Positions 1 through 7,997 of a DNA stretch of 64,000 nt are shown in pieces; the first letter of the stretch is position 1; each line of letters opens with the position of its first letter. The stretch is taken from the NCBI GenBank assembly GCA_029936965.1, contig JAPYRG010000005.1, positions 1-64,000 of the forward strand, read 5' to 3'. This DNA comes from Fidelibacterota bacterium. GTDB taxonomy: Bacteria > Fidelibacterota > Marinisomatia > Marinisomatales > TCS55. The position numbers and the translations under genes are program-made. The notes under the pieces were generated by a model. It did no database searches, was not told the DNA's origin, and saw only the letters and a program-made list of their open reading frames with translations.

Positions 1-2
1 CG

Positions 3-83
3 GGAATGTTAGAATCAAGTAATATAAAGCCTGATGGTTTAATTGACTCAATTGAGGATATAGCAAAAATTATTGGTCTTTGA
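3..83 (+). CDS. C-terminal end of an unidentified protein (5' truncated)
   Basis: An open frame runs in from the window edge and ends at TGA 81-83, giving 26 residues that finish in DSIEDIAKIIGL. The stop lies about 20 bases before a strong intrinsic terminator, as expected for the last gene of a transcription unit. The visible tail holds no motif I recognise, so no function is offered. The frame could be fortuitous, but its position directly before the terminator supports a real gene end. Confidence 0.5.
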   Translation, partial: GMLESSNIKPDGLIDSIEDIAKIIGL

Positions 84-105
84 AAAGAAATTATTAAACT
101 ATAAA

Positions 106-129
106 GCCCCACATTCGTGGGTTTTTTTT
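106..129 (+). terminator. Rho-independent terminator
   Basis: CCCAC (108-112) pairs with GTGGG (117-121) across an ATTC loop and is followed at once by eight T residues (122-129). It ends the transcription unit whose last codons lie at 3-83. Confidence 0.8.
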
Positions 130-216
130 GTTTGTACTATAATTCGACATATGCCAACTTTACCCACCCCCCATCAAAATGTATTATCAGATGTATTACT
201 TATAGAAGAACTAAAT

Positions 217-222
217 AAGGAG
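217..222 (+). promoter_or_regulatory. Shine-Dalgarno that fixes the zinc-ribbon start
   Basis: AAGGAG lies six bases before ATG 229. A much longer open frame runs from 73 through the preceding terminator, but this ribosome binding site and the family length both place the start at 229. Confidence 0.8.
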
Positions 223-228
223 AATAAA

Positions 229-441
229 ATGAAACATGAGAAATGGTCATGCCCTAAATGCAGTCATAGAGAGTATGATTTGGATGAAATGCGAGTAGCT
301 GGCAGCTTTTGGACAAAGATATTTAATATACAAAATAAGAAGTATAGTGCAGTGTCGTGCACAAAGTGCTCTTATACAGAATTTTTTAAGGACCAGCCAG
401 CTTCAAAGCTTGCAAATATATTTGACTTTTTTACCAACTAA
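229..441 (+). CDS. small zinc-ribbon protein (zinc_ribbon_13/DUF2082 type)
   Basis: This 70-residue protein resembles the family annotated as nucleic-acid-binding zinc-ribbon proteins; the biochemical role of that family is not established. Two cysteine knuckles are visible: CPKC at residues 9-12 and CTKC near residue 45, followed by SYTEFF, a family hallmark. The middle FWTKIFNIQNKKYSAV is also typical. A perfect AAGGAG six bases upstream sets the start, and the open frame further 5' runs back through a terminator and is not translated. It is flanked by terminators on both sides, so it is probably a single-gene unit. Family assignment is confident; function is not. Confidence 0.85.
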   Translation: MKHEKWSCPKCSHREYDLDEMRVAGSFWTKIFNIQNKKYSAVSCTKCSYTEFFKDQPASKLANIFDFFTN

Positions 442-471
442 AATAGAATGAAACACCTCTGGCTCAATCAA

Positions 472-492
472 GCCCCCATTAATGGGGTTTTT
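472..492 (+). terminator. Rho-independent terminator after the zinc-ribbon gene
   Basis: CCCCAT (474-479) pairs perfectly with ATGGGG (482-487) over a two-base loop, followed by five T residues. It lies about 30 bases after the stop at 441. Confidence 0.8.
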
Positions 493-545
493 GTTTCTAG
501 ACATTTAGGACTACTGCTTTATAATATTGCAATCCTCAATCTTAG

Positions 546-1094
546 ATGAATAAAGAACTAAAATTTATAATAACTTCTATTTGGATATTATTTACAAGAT
601 GGTTTGATGCATTTTCAACCTACCGACATACACCAGATTTAGGCAAGGAAGCAAATCCATTAGTTTCAATTTTTGGTTTTGGTTGGACTCCTTTGCTTGT
701 TGTTATTGTAGTTTTGAGTATATATGTGATTTACGCCTACTATCTTGCAACCTTTCAAACATTTAATTTAGTGCCAAGTGAAAAGGGGTATAGTTTTAGT
801 CATTTTATAGGATATGTTTACACTGGGAAAAAACAAAGCTGGGTTTCATTGTTTTATAAATTCCCAAAAGACTTAAATAGGTTAAATCATTTTGTAGGTC
901 AACTACTTTCTGGATGTTTGGTCTTTGCAGGTTTTTTATCAACTATAATGTGGTTACTGATAAATTACACAGAATTCTATAAAAGCATTCATAGTGCTCC
1001 AATGATATATTTAATACTCATAATTGGAAGTATTTATATATCTTATAGATGGTTCAAAAATATATATAATGAATATTTAACTTTTGTCCGGTAA
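546..1094 (+). CDS. unknown integral membrane protein
   Basis: This 182-residue protein has about four hydrophobic segments: near residues 5-18, 48-68, 117-141 and 151-169. The stretch WFDAFSTYRHTPDLGKEANPLV resembles poorly characterised small membrane proteins that carry a D-STY...EANPLV signature after the first helix, but I cannot name the family with confidence. No signal peptide cleavage site, metal motif or catalytic motif is visible. It sits alone between a terminator at 472-492 and the spacer at 1095-1240, so context gives no hint of its role. It is probably a real gene, given its length and conserved-looking N-terminal motif. Confidence 0.6.
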   Translation: MNKELKFIITSIWILFTRWFDAFSTYRHTPDLGKEANPLVSIFGFGWTPLLVVIVVLSIYVIYAYYLATFQTFNLVPSEKGYSFSHFIGYVYTGKKQSWVSLFYKFPKDLNRLNHFVGQLLSGCLVFAGFLSTIMWLLINYTEFYKSIHSAPMIYLILIIGSIYISYRWFKNIYNEYLTFVR

Positions 1095-1095
1095 G

Positions 1096-1215
1096 GGGAT
1101 TTTTTGTTGATAAAATCGACGCCCCTTCGCCTTCCGGCCAATTTAAAATAGAAGAAGATGCGTGAGGCTCATAACCTAATCGGAGAGTTTTTGATCTTAA
1201 TCGGGATTTTTTGTT
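1096..1215 (+). repeat. 13-bp direct repeat in the spacer before the OYE gene
   Basis: GGGATTTTTTGTT occurs exactly at 1096-1108 and again at 1203-1215. A second pair, TAATCGG, sits at 1177-1183 and 1198-1204, 21 bases apart. The 13-mers look like the 3' halves of intrinsic terminators, as do the ends of the two terminators further upstream, but I see no good left stem arms here. The spacer contains no convincing gene. Confidence 0.4.
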
Positions 1216-1240
1216 TATGGAATGATAGGTAGATTTGAGG

Positions 1241-2350
1241 ATGGTACAACATGAACAGCCAAATCCTTCCGATTCATTTACTTTTAATCGTACAGGTCAT
1301 AGTACACGCAATCGTGCTGTTCTTGCCGCAATGACAAATAAACAGAGTCATTCTGATGGTACTATTTCTGATAAGGAGATGAGGTGGCTAATACGTCGTG
1401 CTAAAGGGTGTTTTGGAATCATTACAACTGCAGCAGCACATGTTTCCAAAGACGGCCAAGGATGGGAGGGAGAGCTTGGACTTTTTGATGATATGCACAT
1501 TGATAAACTAACTATACTTACAGATTCAATTCATACTTATGGAAGTCTGATTTTCGCACAATTATTTCATGGTGGAATGCGTGCGCCACAGTATTTGACA
1601 GGAAGAGAACCTTTATCGGCAAGCAAGGTTCGTTGCGATGAGTCAGAGAGTGGGTTTTCCCGCTCTGCATCTGGGAAAGAAATTAAAAAAATTATCCGAG
1701 ATTTTACTTCCGCGGCTATTCGTTGTGTTAAATCAGGTTTTGATGGTATTGAGCTACATGGAGCCCATGGTTATCTAATATCACAGTTTTTGGGCACAAA
1801 GACGAACAAGCGAACGGATGAATGGGGAAGCGATTTAAAGGGCAGGTCGAGATTTTTAATCGAGATATTTCGTTCAATAAAAGAAAATGTTCCAGATTCA
1901 TTTATTATTGGCACTCGAATTTCTCCCGAGATTGAAAACCTGGGAATAAATCTGAACGATAGTATTAACCTTGCAGGTTTTCTTAGGGATGAAGGAGTAG
2001 ATTTTCTACACCTTTCATGCTGGGATGTGTTTGCCAACTCAAAAGAGCATCAGGATGATCCTAGAAGATTGACTGAGTGGTTTACCCAAAGTTTTGATGA
2101 TTTGCCTCCTATAATTAGCACAGGGAGTGTTTGGTCTAAATCAGATGCTCAGGAATTAATTAATCAGGGTGCAGATCTGATTGGAGTAGCGAGGGCTGGA
2201 ATACCTTATCCTGATTGGGCCAAAAATCTTTCTCAAGAAAATTATAATCCACCACGAGCTCCTTTTACTGTTAAGCAGCTTAGGAAAGCAGATTTGAGTG
2301 ATAGTTTTATTAATTATATGCGTAAATGGAAAGGATTTGTACAAAATTGA
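1241..2350 (+). CDS. Old Yellow Enzyme family NADH:flavin oxidoreductase
   Basis: This FMN-dependent ene-reductase-type TIM barrel has 369 residues, the usual single-domain length. Family marks are NRAVLAAMTN near the N-terminus, AQLFHGGMRA, the substrate and flavin motif ELHGAHGYLISQFL, RTDEWGSDLKGRSRFLIEI, and the C-terminal phosphate-binding region STGSV...LIGVARAGI. The physiological substrate cannot be read from sequence; relatives reduce activated C=C bonds with NAD(P)H. ATG 1241 is preferred, with AGGT ten bases upstream; an in-frame TTG at 1235 would add two residues. It converges on the leftward DUF805 gene with only ten bases between stops. No 4Fe-4S or second flavin domain is fused to it. 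Confidence 0.88.
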   Translation: MVQHEQPNPSDSFTFNRTGHSTRNRAVLAAMTNKQSHSDGTISDKEMRWLIRRAKGCFGIITTAAAHVSKDGQGWEGELGLFDDMHIDKLTILTDSIHTYGSLIFAQLFHGGMRAPQYLTGREPLSASKVRCDESESGFSRSASGKEIKKIIRDFTSAAIRCVKSGFDGIELHGAHGYLISQFLGTKTNKRTDEWGSDLKGRSRFLIEIFRSIKENVPDSFIIGTRISPEIENLGINLNDSINLAGFLRDEGVDFLHLSCWDVFANSKEHQDDPRRLTEWFTQSFDDLPPIISTGSVWSKSDAQELINQGADLIGVARAGIPYPDWAKNLSQENYNPPRAPFTVKQLRKADLSDSFINYMRKWKGFVQN

Positions 2351-2360
2351 GAATGATTAA

Positions 2361-2774
2361 TTAATGAGGCGTGCTGCCATATTGATTTTTTACGATATCA
2401 CCCTTTTTAATCAATAACAACATAACAAAGGGCGCTAATGGTGTTAGAAGGAGTATACTCCATTTTCCACTCATATTAATATCATGCAGTCTTCTAGTTG
2501 CAGCTGCAATGCTTGGTATAATTGTTAATGGTCTATAAAAGAGTATAAGAGGACCCACCTCCCCGGAAACTTGCGCTAAGGGGATATATTCAGAATACGG
2601 CAAATCATTTAGATTTATAATATTATATCCAATAGTTCTATCAATTAGAATTATTACTCCATATAGAATAATCCAGTATAGAATAAAATACCAAAACTCT
2701 GGCCTATTAGCTCTTCCTTTAAAAACTGCATAATTTTCCATGCATTTGATAAAATAATTGATTTTTATATCCAT
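2361..2774 (-). CDS. DUF805 family membrane protein
   Basis: This 137-residue membrane protein starts MDIKINYFIKCMENYAVF and continues with KGRANRPEFWYF, the DUF805 signature. Three to four transmembrane helices follow, and the family's RRLHDINMSGKW motif comes after the third. DUF805 proteins have no firm biochemical role. The start is set at 2774 because the ATG overlaps the TAA stop of the upstream CoA-binding gene (TAATG), a normal translational-coupling arrangement; the longer frame from 2804 would run far into that gene. It is the last gene of a three-gene leftward operon with the CoA-binding protein and proline dehydrogenase. Confidence 0.85.
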   Translation of the reverse strand: MDIKINYFIKCMENYAVFKGRANRPEFWYFILYWIILYGVIILIDRTIGYNIINLNDLPYSEYIPLAQVSGEVGPLILFYRPLTIIPSIAAATRRLHDINMSGKWSILLLTPLAPFVMLLLIKKGDIVKNQYGSTPH

Positions 2775-3169
2775 TATATTTGTCGATGTCTTCGAAGCAT
2801 ACAATCATCCATAACAACAATTAAACCTGAATTATTTGCTAATTCTGCTGCTTCATGATTAATGACTCCATCTTGAAGCCATAATGCTTTTGCCTTGATG
2901 TTTATTGCGCTCTCTGCAATCGGTAAAATATATTCTGAACGACGAAACACATCCACAACATCTACAGGCTCACTAATCTCTTTTAGAGAAGGATAACATT
3001 TTATTCCAGCAATTTCATCGTGTCCTGGATTAACAGGAATAATATTATATCCTTGCTCCTTCATATACATGGAGACATAATGACTAGGGCGTTCAGGCTT
3101 AGGGCTCATGCCGACCACTGCTATAGTTTGCATTGAAAAAATTTCTTTGATGTCGACTAATGAACTCAT
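2774..3169 (-). CDS. CoA-binding domain protein (YccU-like)
   Basis: This 131-residue stand-alone Rossmann-type CoA-binding protein is related to the N-terminal domain of succinyl-CoA synthetase alpha and ADP-forming acyl-CoA synthetases. Motifs are IAVVGMSPKPERPSHYVS (nucleotide/CoA loop near residues 16-33), IIPVNPGHDEIAGIKCYPSL, VDVVDVFRRSE and ALWLQDGVINHEAAELA; the order and length match YccU-like proteins. The exact function of the family is unknown, with CoA or acyl-CoA binding inferred. Its start overlaps the stop of the proline dehydrogenase gene by four bases (ATGA) and its stop overlaps the DUF805 start, so the three are translationally coupled. Confidence 0.88.
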   Translation of the reverse strand: MSSLVDIKEIFSMQTIAVVGMSPKPERPSHYVSMYMKEQGYNIIPVNPGHDEIAGIKCYPSLKEISEPVDVVDVFRRSEYILPIAESAINIKAKALWLQDGVINHEAAELANNSGLIVVMDDCMLRRHRQI

Positions 3170-4065
3170 CGTTTAAATAAGTTAGCAAGAACGTAAGATA
3201 TTATCTTAGGATTTTCCTTTAATCGGCGTAACGAATAATCGAACCAATCTGGTCCAAAAGGAATATACTGTCTTACAGTATATCCTTTACTAAGCAACCT
3301 TTTCAGTTTAAAACCCATAGGAACTCCATATAAGACCTGAAATTCAAATCGATCATTTGAGATATTATTTTGTTCAATCCAACTTTCAATCCGATCAATA
3401 AGAGGGATATCATGTGTCGCGATTGCAGCAAACCCTTCTCCTGAAAGAATTTCTTTAGTAATTAGAAAGAAATTATCCTGTATTTCTATTTTCTCTTTGA
3501 AAGCAATATTTGAGGGTTCATTATAAATGCCTTTGCAAATTCTTGTATTAAAACCGGGAGCATTTAACGCTTGAGCATCTTCTAGCGAGCGCTTAAGATA
3601 TGCTTGCAATACAATTCCTATCTTTTCGTAGTTATGAATATTTTTTTGATATAAATCAATTGTCTTTTGTGTATATGGAGAGTTCTCCATATCTATTCTT
3701 AGGAAATTATTATGAGAATCTGCCTGCCGTAAAATCATTTGAAAATTATTTTCAACAAGCTTTTCATCAAGCTCAAGACCGATGTGTGTCAGCTTAATTG
3801 AAATATTGCAATTTAATGTTTCTTTATCAATTACCTCATATAGACTACAATAGTCTTTTGTTATTTTTTCTGCTTTAGAAGGAGATTGTATATGCTCTCC
3901 TAATATATCAAGTGTACAAGTATAACCAAGTTGATTCATTCTTTTTACTACTTGAACTGTTTTTTCAATTGTTTCACCAGCAACGTATGCTTTTGCAAAT
4001 GGATGAACAATCCATCTAGGCAAAATACTAATGAGGGACAGGATCCCTATATTTATCCAAGACAT
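3166..4065 (-). CDS. proline dehydrogenase (monofunctional)
   Basis: This is an FAD-dependent proline dehydrogenase that oxidises proline to pyrroline-5-carboxylate and passes electrons to the quinone pool. At 299 residues it has the length of the monofunctional enzyme; no P5C dehydrogenase domain is fused. Supporting motifs are the beta-alpha barrel strands NISIKLTHIGLELD, FLRIDMENSPYTQ, GIVLQAYLKRSLEDA and RICKGIYNEP, then FAAIATHDIPLI, FEFQVLYGVPMGF and the terminal YIPFGPDWFDYSLRRLKENP with the substrate-binding YSLRRL. It is the first gene of the leftward operon and is divergent from nuoA, with 132 bases between starts. I see no P5C dehydrogenase gene in the window. Confidence 0.92.
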   Translation of the reverse strand: MSWINIGILSLISILPRWIVHPFAKAYVAGETIEKTVQVVKRMNQLGYTCTLDILGEHIQSPSKAEKITKDYCSLYEVIDKETLNCNISIKLTHIGLELDEKLVENNFQMILRQADSHNNFLRIDMENSPYTQKTIDLYQKNIHNYEKIGIVLQAYLKRSLEDAQALNAPGFNTRICKGIYNEPSNIAFKEKIEIQDNFFLITKEILSGEGFAAIATHDIPLIDRIESWIEQNNISNDRFEFQVLYGVPMGFKLKRLLSKGYTVRQYIPFGPDWFDYSLRRLKENPKIISYVLANLFKR

Positions 4066-4138
4066 GATCGTATAATTTAGGATAATGCTATTAATGTTGC
4101 CAATTGCTTTGCTGACGAAAAATATAGTGAAGTTTGGC

Positions 4139-4168
4139 TTGACTACGGAAAAGGCATTCCGCTAAATT
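4139..4168 (+). promoter_or_regulatory. possible promoter of the nuo-nqr unit
   Basis: TTGACT at 4139-4144 and TAAATT at 4163-4168 are separated by 18 bases, close to the sigma-70 type consensus, and would start transcription about 20 bases before nuoA ATG 4198. On the opposite strand TTGGCA with an 18-base spacer to TAAATT could serve proline dehydrogenase. Both are weak pattern matches in AT-rich DNA. Confidence 0.3.
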
Positions 4169-4197
4169 CAGTGCTTGCGAAAAGCCGTATTGATATA

Positions 4198-4632
4198 ATG
4201 TACCGAGACTTTGGAACTGTTTTAATTTTTGCTATGCTAGCAATAGTTTTAGTATACGTTCCTCTATTTATACAAAGTTTAGTAGCCCCTAGTCAAAAGA
4301 CACCAGATAAACTTGATAATTATGAATGCGGTGAAGAACCCGAAGGCTCTGCTTGGGTGCAATTCAATATTCGTTTTTATGTTATTGCACTCATATTTTT
4401 AATTTTTGATGTTGAAGTTGTATTCTTGTTTCCATGGGCCATGGTTTTTAAAGAAATGGGTATGGTAGCATTTATTGAAATGGGAATCTTTCTACTTATA
4501 TTGATTGTAGGCTTAGCATATGTTTGGAAAAAAGGTGATTTGGATTGGGTAAAATATAATGTGAAGTATGGTAGAGGACGATATCGTCAAAAAGCTTCGC
4601 AAACGGAAGGAGAAGCTGTTGGGAGTATTTGA
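4198..4632 (+). CDS. nuoA: NADH-quinone oxidoreductase subunit A
   Basis: This small membrane subunit of complex I has 144 residues with three transmembrane helices. The family signature is plain: the helix 1 region, then [40 protein letters not shown], with the acidic residues in the FDVEVV helix conserved. ATG 4198 starts the protein at MYRDFG, the usual place; the open frame extends 5' without a stop to 4081, but that part is not homologous to NuoA. It is the first gene of the nuoABCDHIJKLMN-nqrABCDEF run and overlaps nuoB. No Shine-Dalgarno is visible. Confidence 0.95.
   Translation: MYRDFGTVLIFAMLAIVLVYVPLFIQSLVAPSQKTPDKLDNYECGEEPEGSAWVQFNIRFYVIALIFLIFDVEVVFLFPWAMVFKEMGMVAFIEMGIFLLILIVGLAYVWKKGDLDWVKYNVKYGRGRYRQKASQTEGEAVGSI
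4607..4612 (+). promoter_or_regulatory. Shine-Dalgarno that points to a TTG start for nuoB
   Basis: AAGGAG lies within the end of nuoA, six bases before an in-frame TTG at 4619. The upstream ATG 4568 has no comparable site. Confidence 0.65.
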
Positions 4633-5110
4633 AAATAAATTTCAGGATAATATAGTTGTTGCGTCACTAGATAAGTTAATAGGATGGGCAAGATCAACAT
4701 CTCCTTGGTTTTTTCAATTTGGTTTAGCTTGTTGTGCAATTGAAATGATGGCTACGGCAGCTAGTAGGCATGATTTGATGCGTATAGGAATGATCCCAAG
4801 ATCATCTCCAAGACAAGCCGATGTGATGATTGTTGCAGGTACCGTTACTTTAAAAATGGCTCTAAGAGTAAAGAAACTCTATGAACAGATGGCGAACCCC
4901 AAATATGTTATTTCCATGGGTAGTTGTGCTACAAGCGGAGGACCTTACTGGCAACATGGATATCATGTCTTAAAAGGAGTTGATTTGGTAGTGCCAGTGG
5001 ATGTGTATGTACCAGGATGTCCACCAAGACCAGAAGCATTAATTGAAGGATTATTAAAACTTCAAGAAAAGATACAAAGCGAACGACCTCTTACACGGAA
5101 GACTGCATGA
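4619..5110 (+). CDS. nuoB: NADH-quinone oxidoreductase subunit B
   Basis: This peripheral-arm subunit holds iron-sulfur cluster N2, which passes electrons to quinone. With the TTG start at 4619 the protein is 163 residues beginning (M)[12 protein letters not shown], the common NuoB N-terminus. The four ligand positions are visible: the tandem pair in [10 protein letters not shown] (C38, C39), [10 protein letters not shown] (C103) and [11 protein letters not shown] (C134). An ATG at 4568 would add 17 basic residues; TTG is preferred because AAGGAG sits six bases before it and the extension lies wholly inside nuoA. The last four bases overlap the nuoC start (ATGA). Confidence 0.93.
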   Translation: MGVFENKFQDNIVVASLDKLIGWARSTSPWFFQFGLACCAIEMMATAASRHDLMRIGMIPRSSPRQADVMIVAGTVTLKMALRVKKLYEQMANPKYVISMGSCATSGGPYWQHGYHVLKGVDLVVPVDVYVPGCPPRPEALIEGLLKLQEKIQSERPLTRKTA

Positions 5111-5808
5111 CGGTTAATTTAGAACAGCTAATTAAAGAAGCTGTTGAAAAAGCATTAGAAGGAGATATGGATGCGATCAATAATATTGAGGATCGTGTAA
5201 CACGTTCGAGAGCGAAAGCATCTCTTGTAAAAGCAAAACGAGAAGCTACTAAAGAAAAAACAGAAACAAGTCTTGATGAAAATTCAGATGCTACATCAGA
5301 TTCTAAAAAGGATAAAACATCTAATGAGCATATATCTGAATTACTTATCCAGCAATTTCCAGATGACATTAATAAAGAATTATCTTCTAAAAAACATATC
5401 CAAATACAACCTAAGAATTGGTTGGTTATTTCTAGGTATTTGCGTGACGATCCAGCTTCATTATTTGATTCTTTACAGTGTATAACTGGAGTAGACCTAG
5501 GTGAAGAATCTGATCTTGAAGTTAGATATAATTTGCATTCTATGACCCATCTCCATGCAGTTGAAATAAGAATTTCCTGTCCACGCAATAAAGCAAAAGT
5601 TCCATCAGTTGAATCAATATGGCGAATTGGAGATTGGTTTGAAAGAGAAACTTATGATATGTATGGAATAGAATTTGAAGGACATAGAAATCTTAAACGG
5701 ATTTTACTTCCTGAGGATTGGGAAGGATGGCCATTGAGAAAAGATTATGAAGTGCAGGAAACATACCATGGCATTATAGTTCCAAAGGTGAAAGAAGGAT
5801 GGGAATAG
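5107..5808 (+). CDS. nuoC: NADH-quinone oxidoreductase subunit C with N-terminal extension
   Basis: This peripheral-arm (30-kDa type) subunit packs against NuoD. The canonical domain starts near residue 77 ([12 protein letters not shown]) and carries [15 protein letters not shown], then the signature [18 protein letters not shown] and [15 protein letters not shown]. At 233 residues it is longer than most NuoC proteins because about 75 residues precede the domain; they are rich in Lys, Glu, Ser and Asp and probably disordered after a short predicted helix. No fusion to NuoD is present: the next gene starts ten bases before the nuoC stop in another frame. Confidence 0.92.
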   Translation: MTVNLEQLIKEAVEKALEGDMDAINNIEDRVTRSRAKASLVKAKREATKEKTETSLDENSDATSDSKKDKTSNEHISELLIQQFPDDINKELSSKKHIQIQPKNWLVISRYLRDDPASLFDSLQCITGVDLGEESDLEVRYNLHSMTHLHAVEIRISCPRNKAKVPSVESIWRIGDWFERETYDMYGIEFEGHRNLKRILLPEDWEGWPLRKDYEVQETYHGIIVPKVKEGWE

Positions 5809-6920
5809 TTAAAGGCGACCAAATGGTTTTAAACATAGGGCCTCAGCACCCTAGTACTCATGGCGTCCTACGTTTAAAAGTAGTGACTGATGGTGAGATT
5901 GTTTCAGATATAGAGCCTATTATTGGTTACTTACATCGATGTTTTGAAAAACATTGTGAGAATTCAACCTATGAACAAGTGATTCCATTTACAGACCGTT
6001 GCGATTATATCGCGTCCATGAATAACAATTTTGGATATGTTGTGGCAATGGAAAAGCTAATGGAAATTAAAGTCCCTGATCGAGTAGAATATATTCGAGT
6101 AATTATGGCTGAATTGAATCGTATTGCTAGCCATCTTCTTGCTCTAGGTGTTTATGGTCTTGATGTGGGTGCTTTCACTCCTTTCCTTTATATGTTTAGA
6201 GATCGTGAACGTATTCTTGATATTTTTGAACTGACATGTGGCGCAAGATTATTATATAATTATATGTGGGTAGGTGGTCTTTCTCATGATCTTCCTGTTG
6301 GATTCGTTGAGACTGTATATGGGTTTTTAGATTATTTTGAACCCAAATTAAAAGAATACAATGAAATATTAACCTATAATAAGATTTTTATAGAAAGAAC
6401 TGCAGACGTAGGAGTGTTACCACCAGAAGTTGCCATTAGTTATGGAGTTTCAGGCCCTAATTTGAGAGGGTCTGGTGTTAAATGGGATTTGCGCAAAGAC
6501 GAACCTTATTCGGTTTATGAGCGTTTTGACTTTGATATTCCTATTGGAGAAGGTACCGTTGGCACTACTGGTGATTGTTGGGATCGATTTTATGTCCGTA
6601 TGCTAGAAATCACTGAAAGTGCAAAAATTTTACGTCAAGCATTAAAAGATCTTCCGCAAGATGGGGATGTACATCAGGCGATTCCTAAAAAAATTCGCCC
6701 GCCAAAAGGATCAATATACCAGAGGACGGAAAGCCCTAGGGGTGATTTAGCGTACTATATTATTAGCGATGGTTCGCCACAGCCATACCGGTTAAAAATG
6801 CGTTCCCCTGCCTTTACTGCCCTCAGTGTCCTTAATGAAATATCTAGAGGATGGATGCTCTCTGATGTAATTGCCATCTTAGGAAGTCTTGATATTGTTT
6901 TAGGAGAGATCGATCGATGA
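5799..6920 (+). CDS. nuoD: NADH-quinone oxidoreductase subunit D
   Basis: This 49-kDa-type subunit forms, with NuoB and NuoH, the quinone-reduction chamber. Its 373 residues are close to usual for NuoD. Hallmarks are LNIGPQHPSTHGVLRL at the N-terminus, with the quinone-site histidine in the STHG turn, YLHRCFEKHCE, NRIASHLLALG, the DVGVLPPEVAISYGVSGPNLRGSG region, and the C-terminal ESPRGDLAYYIISDGS and LGSLDIVLGEIDR. It overlaps nuoC by ten bases and nuoH by four. The nickel-ligand cysteines of related hydrogenases are absent, as expected for complex I. Confidence 0.96.
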   Translation: MGIVKGDQMVLNIGPQHPSTHGVLRLKVVTDGEIVSDIEPIIGYLHRCFEKHCENSTYEQVIPFTDRCDYIASMNNNFGYVVAMEKLMEIKVPDRVEYIRVIMAELNRIASHLLALGVYGLDVGAFTPFLYMFRDRERILDIFELTCGARLLYNYMWVGGLSHDLPVGFVETVYGFLDYFEPKLKEYNEILTYNKIFIERTADVGVLPPEVAISYGVSGPNLRGSGVKWDLRKDEPYSVYERFDFDIPIGEGTVGTTGDCWDRFYVRMLEITESAKILRQALKDLPQDGDVHQAIPKKIRPPKGSIYQRTESPRGDLAYYIISDGSPQPYRLKMRSPAFTALSVLNEISRGWMLSDVIAILGSLDIVLGEIDR

Positions 6921-7993
6921 TTGTTGATAATCTTATTGATTGGTTCCCAACGAGCGCAGCCTGGCCTGGTCTTACATTTATTGTTGCAGTCATTTTATGC
7001 GCAGTTCCAGTATTCATTTTTATTGCTGTATATGCATTAGTTGCTATATATGGCGAATTAAAAATTTCTTCTTTTATTCAGGATAAGGTTGGTCCCATGG
7101 GGCAAGGCGTTGGTCTACATGCTTGGAGGTGGGGATTGCTTCAACCTGTTGCAGACGCGTTAAAATTAATTTTAAAAGAAGATATTATTCCTTCATCCGC
7201 TGATAAGAAATTATTTATCCTAGCTCCTTTTATTGTTTTTATTGGGGCATTTATTGCTTTTTCAGCATTGCCTTTTAGTCAGACATTAATTATAGCAGAT
7301 ATGAATATTGGCATATTTTATATCTTAGCTGTTAGCTCATTGGGAGTTATTGGTATAATATTAGCTGGATGGAGTTCAAATAATAAATGGTCTTTATATG
7401 GTGCAATGCGTTCTGCTGCACAGATTGTTAGTTATGAAATCCCAGCTGCTTTATCTATTGTAGTAGTAATTATGCTAACTAGCACAATGAGTATGCAAGG
7501 AATTATTCAATATCAGAGCGGTTTGGTTTGGGGCTTTCTGCCAAATTGGTTGCTATTTAATAATCCATTTACCTTTTTAGCTTTTTTTATTTTTTTTATT
7601 AGTGGTGTTGCAGAATGTAATCGCACACCTTTTGATATTCCTGAAGCAGAATCAGAACTTGTAGCTGGAGCGTTTACTGAGTATTCGGGCATGCGATATG
7701 CGTTCTTCTTTTTAAGTGAATATGCAAATATGTTTGTAGTCAGCGGTGTAGCTGCAACTGCTTTTATGGGAGGATGGCAAAGCCCTATCCCTGGAATGTT
7801 TAATACTCCAGGTTGGGGTTTATTTTGGTTTATTAGTAAGAGTATGTTTTTGATATTTATGATGATATGGTTTCGTTGGACTTTTCCAAGATTAAGAGTT
7901 GATCAGTTAATGGATGTATGCTGGAAGGGATTTATACCTATTTCATTATTTAATATTTTTGGTGTTGGCATTTGGTATTTATTAATAGGATAA
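6917..7993 (+). CDS. nuoH: NADH-quinone oxidoreductase subunit H
   Basis: This membrane subunit joins the quinone cavity to the proton-pumping arm. It has 358 residues with about eight transmembrane helices. Characteristic stretches are IYGELKISSFIQDKVGP, PVADALKLILKEDI, MRSAAQIVSYEIP and the cytoplasmic loop NRTPFDIPEAESELVAG, followed by EYSGMRYAFFFLSEYANM, all containing the acidic and arginine residues of the E-channel. It overlaps nuoD by four bases and is followed by nuoI after four bases. Confidence 0.96.
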   Translation: MIVDNLIDWFPTSAAWPGLTFIVAVILCAVPVFIFIAVYALVAIYGELKISSFIQDKVGPMGQGVGLHAWRWGLLQPVADALKLILKEDIIPSSADKKLFILAPFIVFIGAFIAFSALPFSQTLIIADMNIGIFYILAVSSLGVIGIILAGWSSNNKWSLYGAMRSAAQIVSYEIPAALSIVVVIMLTSTMSMQGIIQYQSGLVWGFLPNWLLFNNPFTFLAFFIFFISGVAECNRTPFDIPEAESELVAGAFTEYSGMRYAFFFLSEYANMFVVSGVAATAFMGGWQSPIPGMFNTPGWGLFWFISKSMFLIFMMIWFRWTFPRLRVDQLMDVCWKGFIPISLFNIFGVGIWYLLIG

Positions 7994-7997
7994 GCTT

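Noticed and set aside
1166-1176. GGCTCATAACC resembles a tRNA-Met anticodon arm
   Set aside because: No acceptor stem, D arm or T loop (GTTCRA) can be drawn around it, and the anticodon stem has a mismatch; treated as chance.
5091-5588. 165-residue antisense open frame over nuoC
   Set aside because: It is a shadow of nuoC, rich in Ser and Leu as expected for the complementary frame, with no own start signal.
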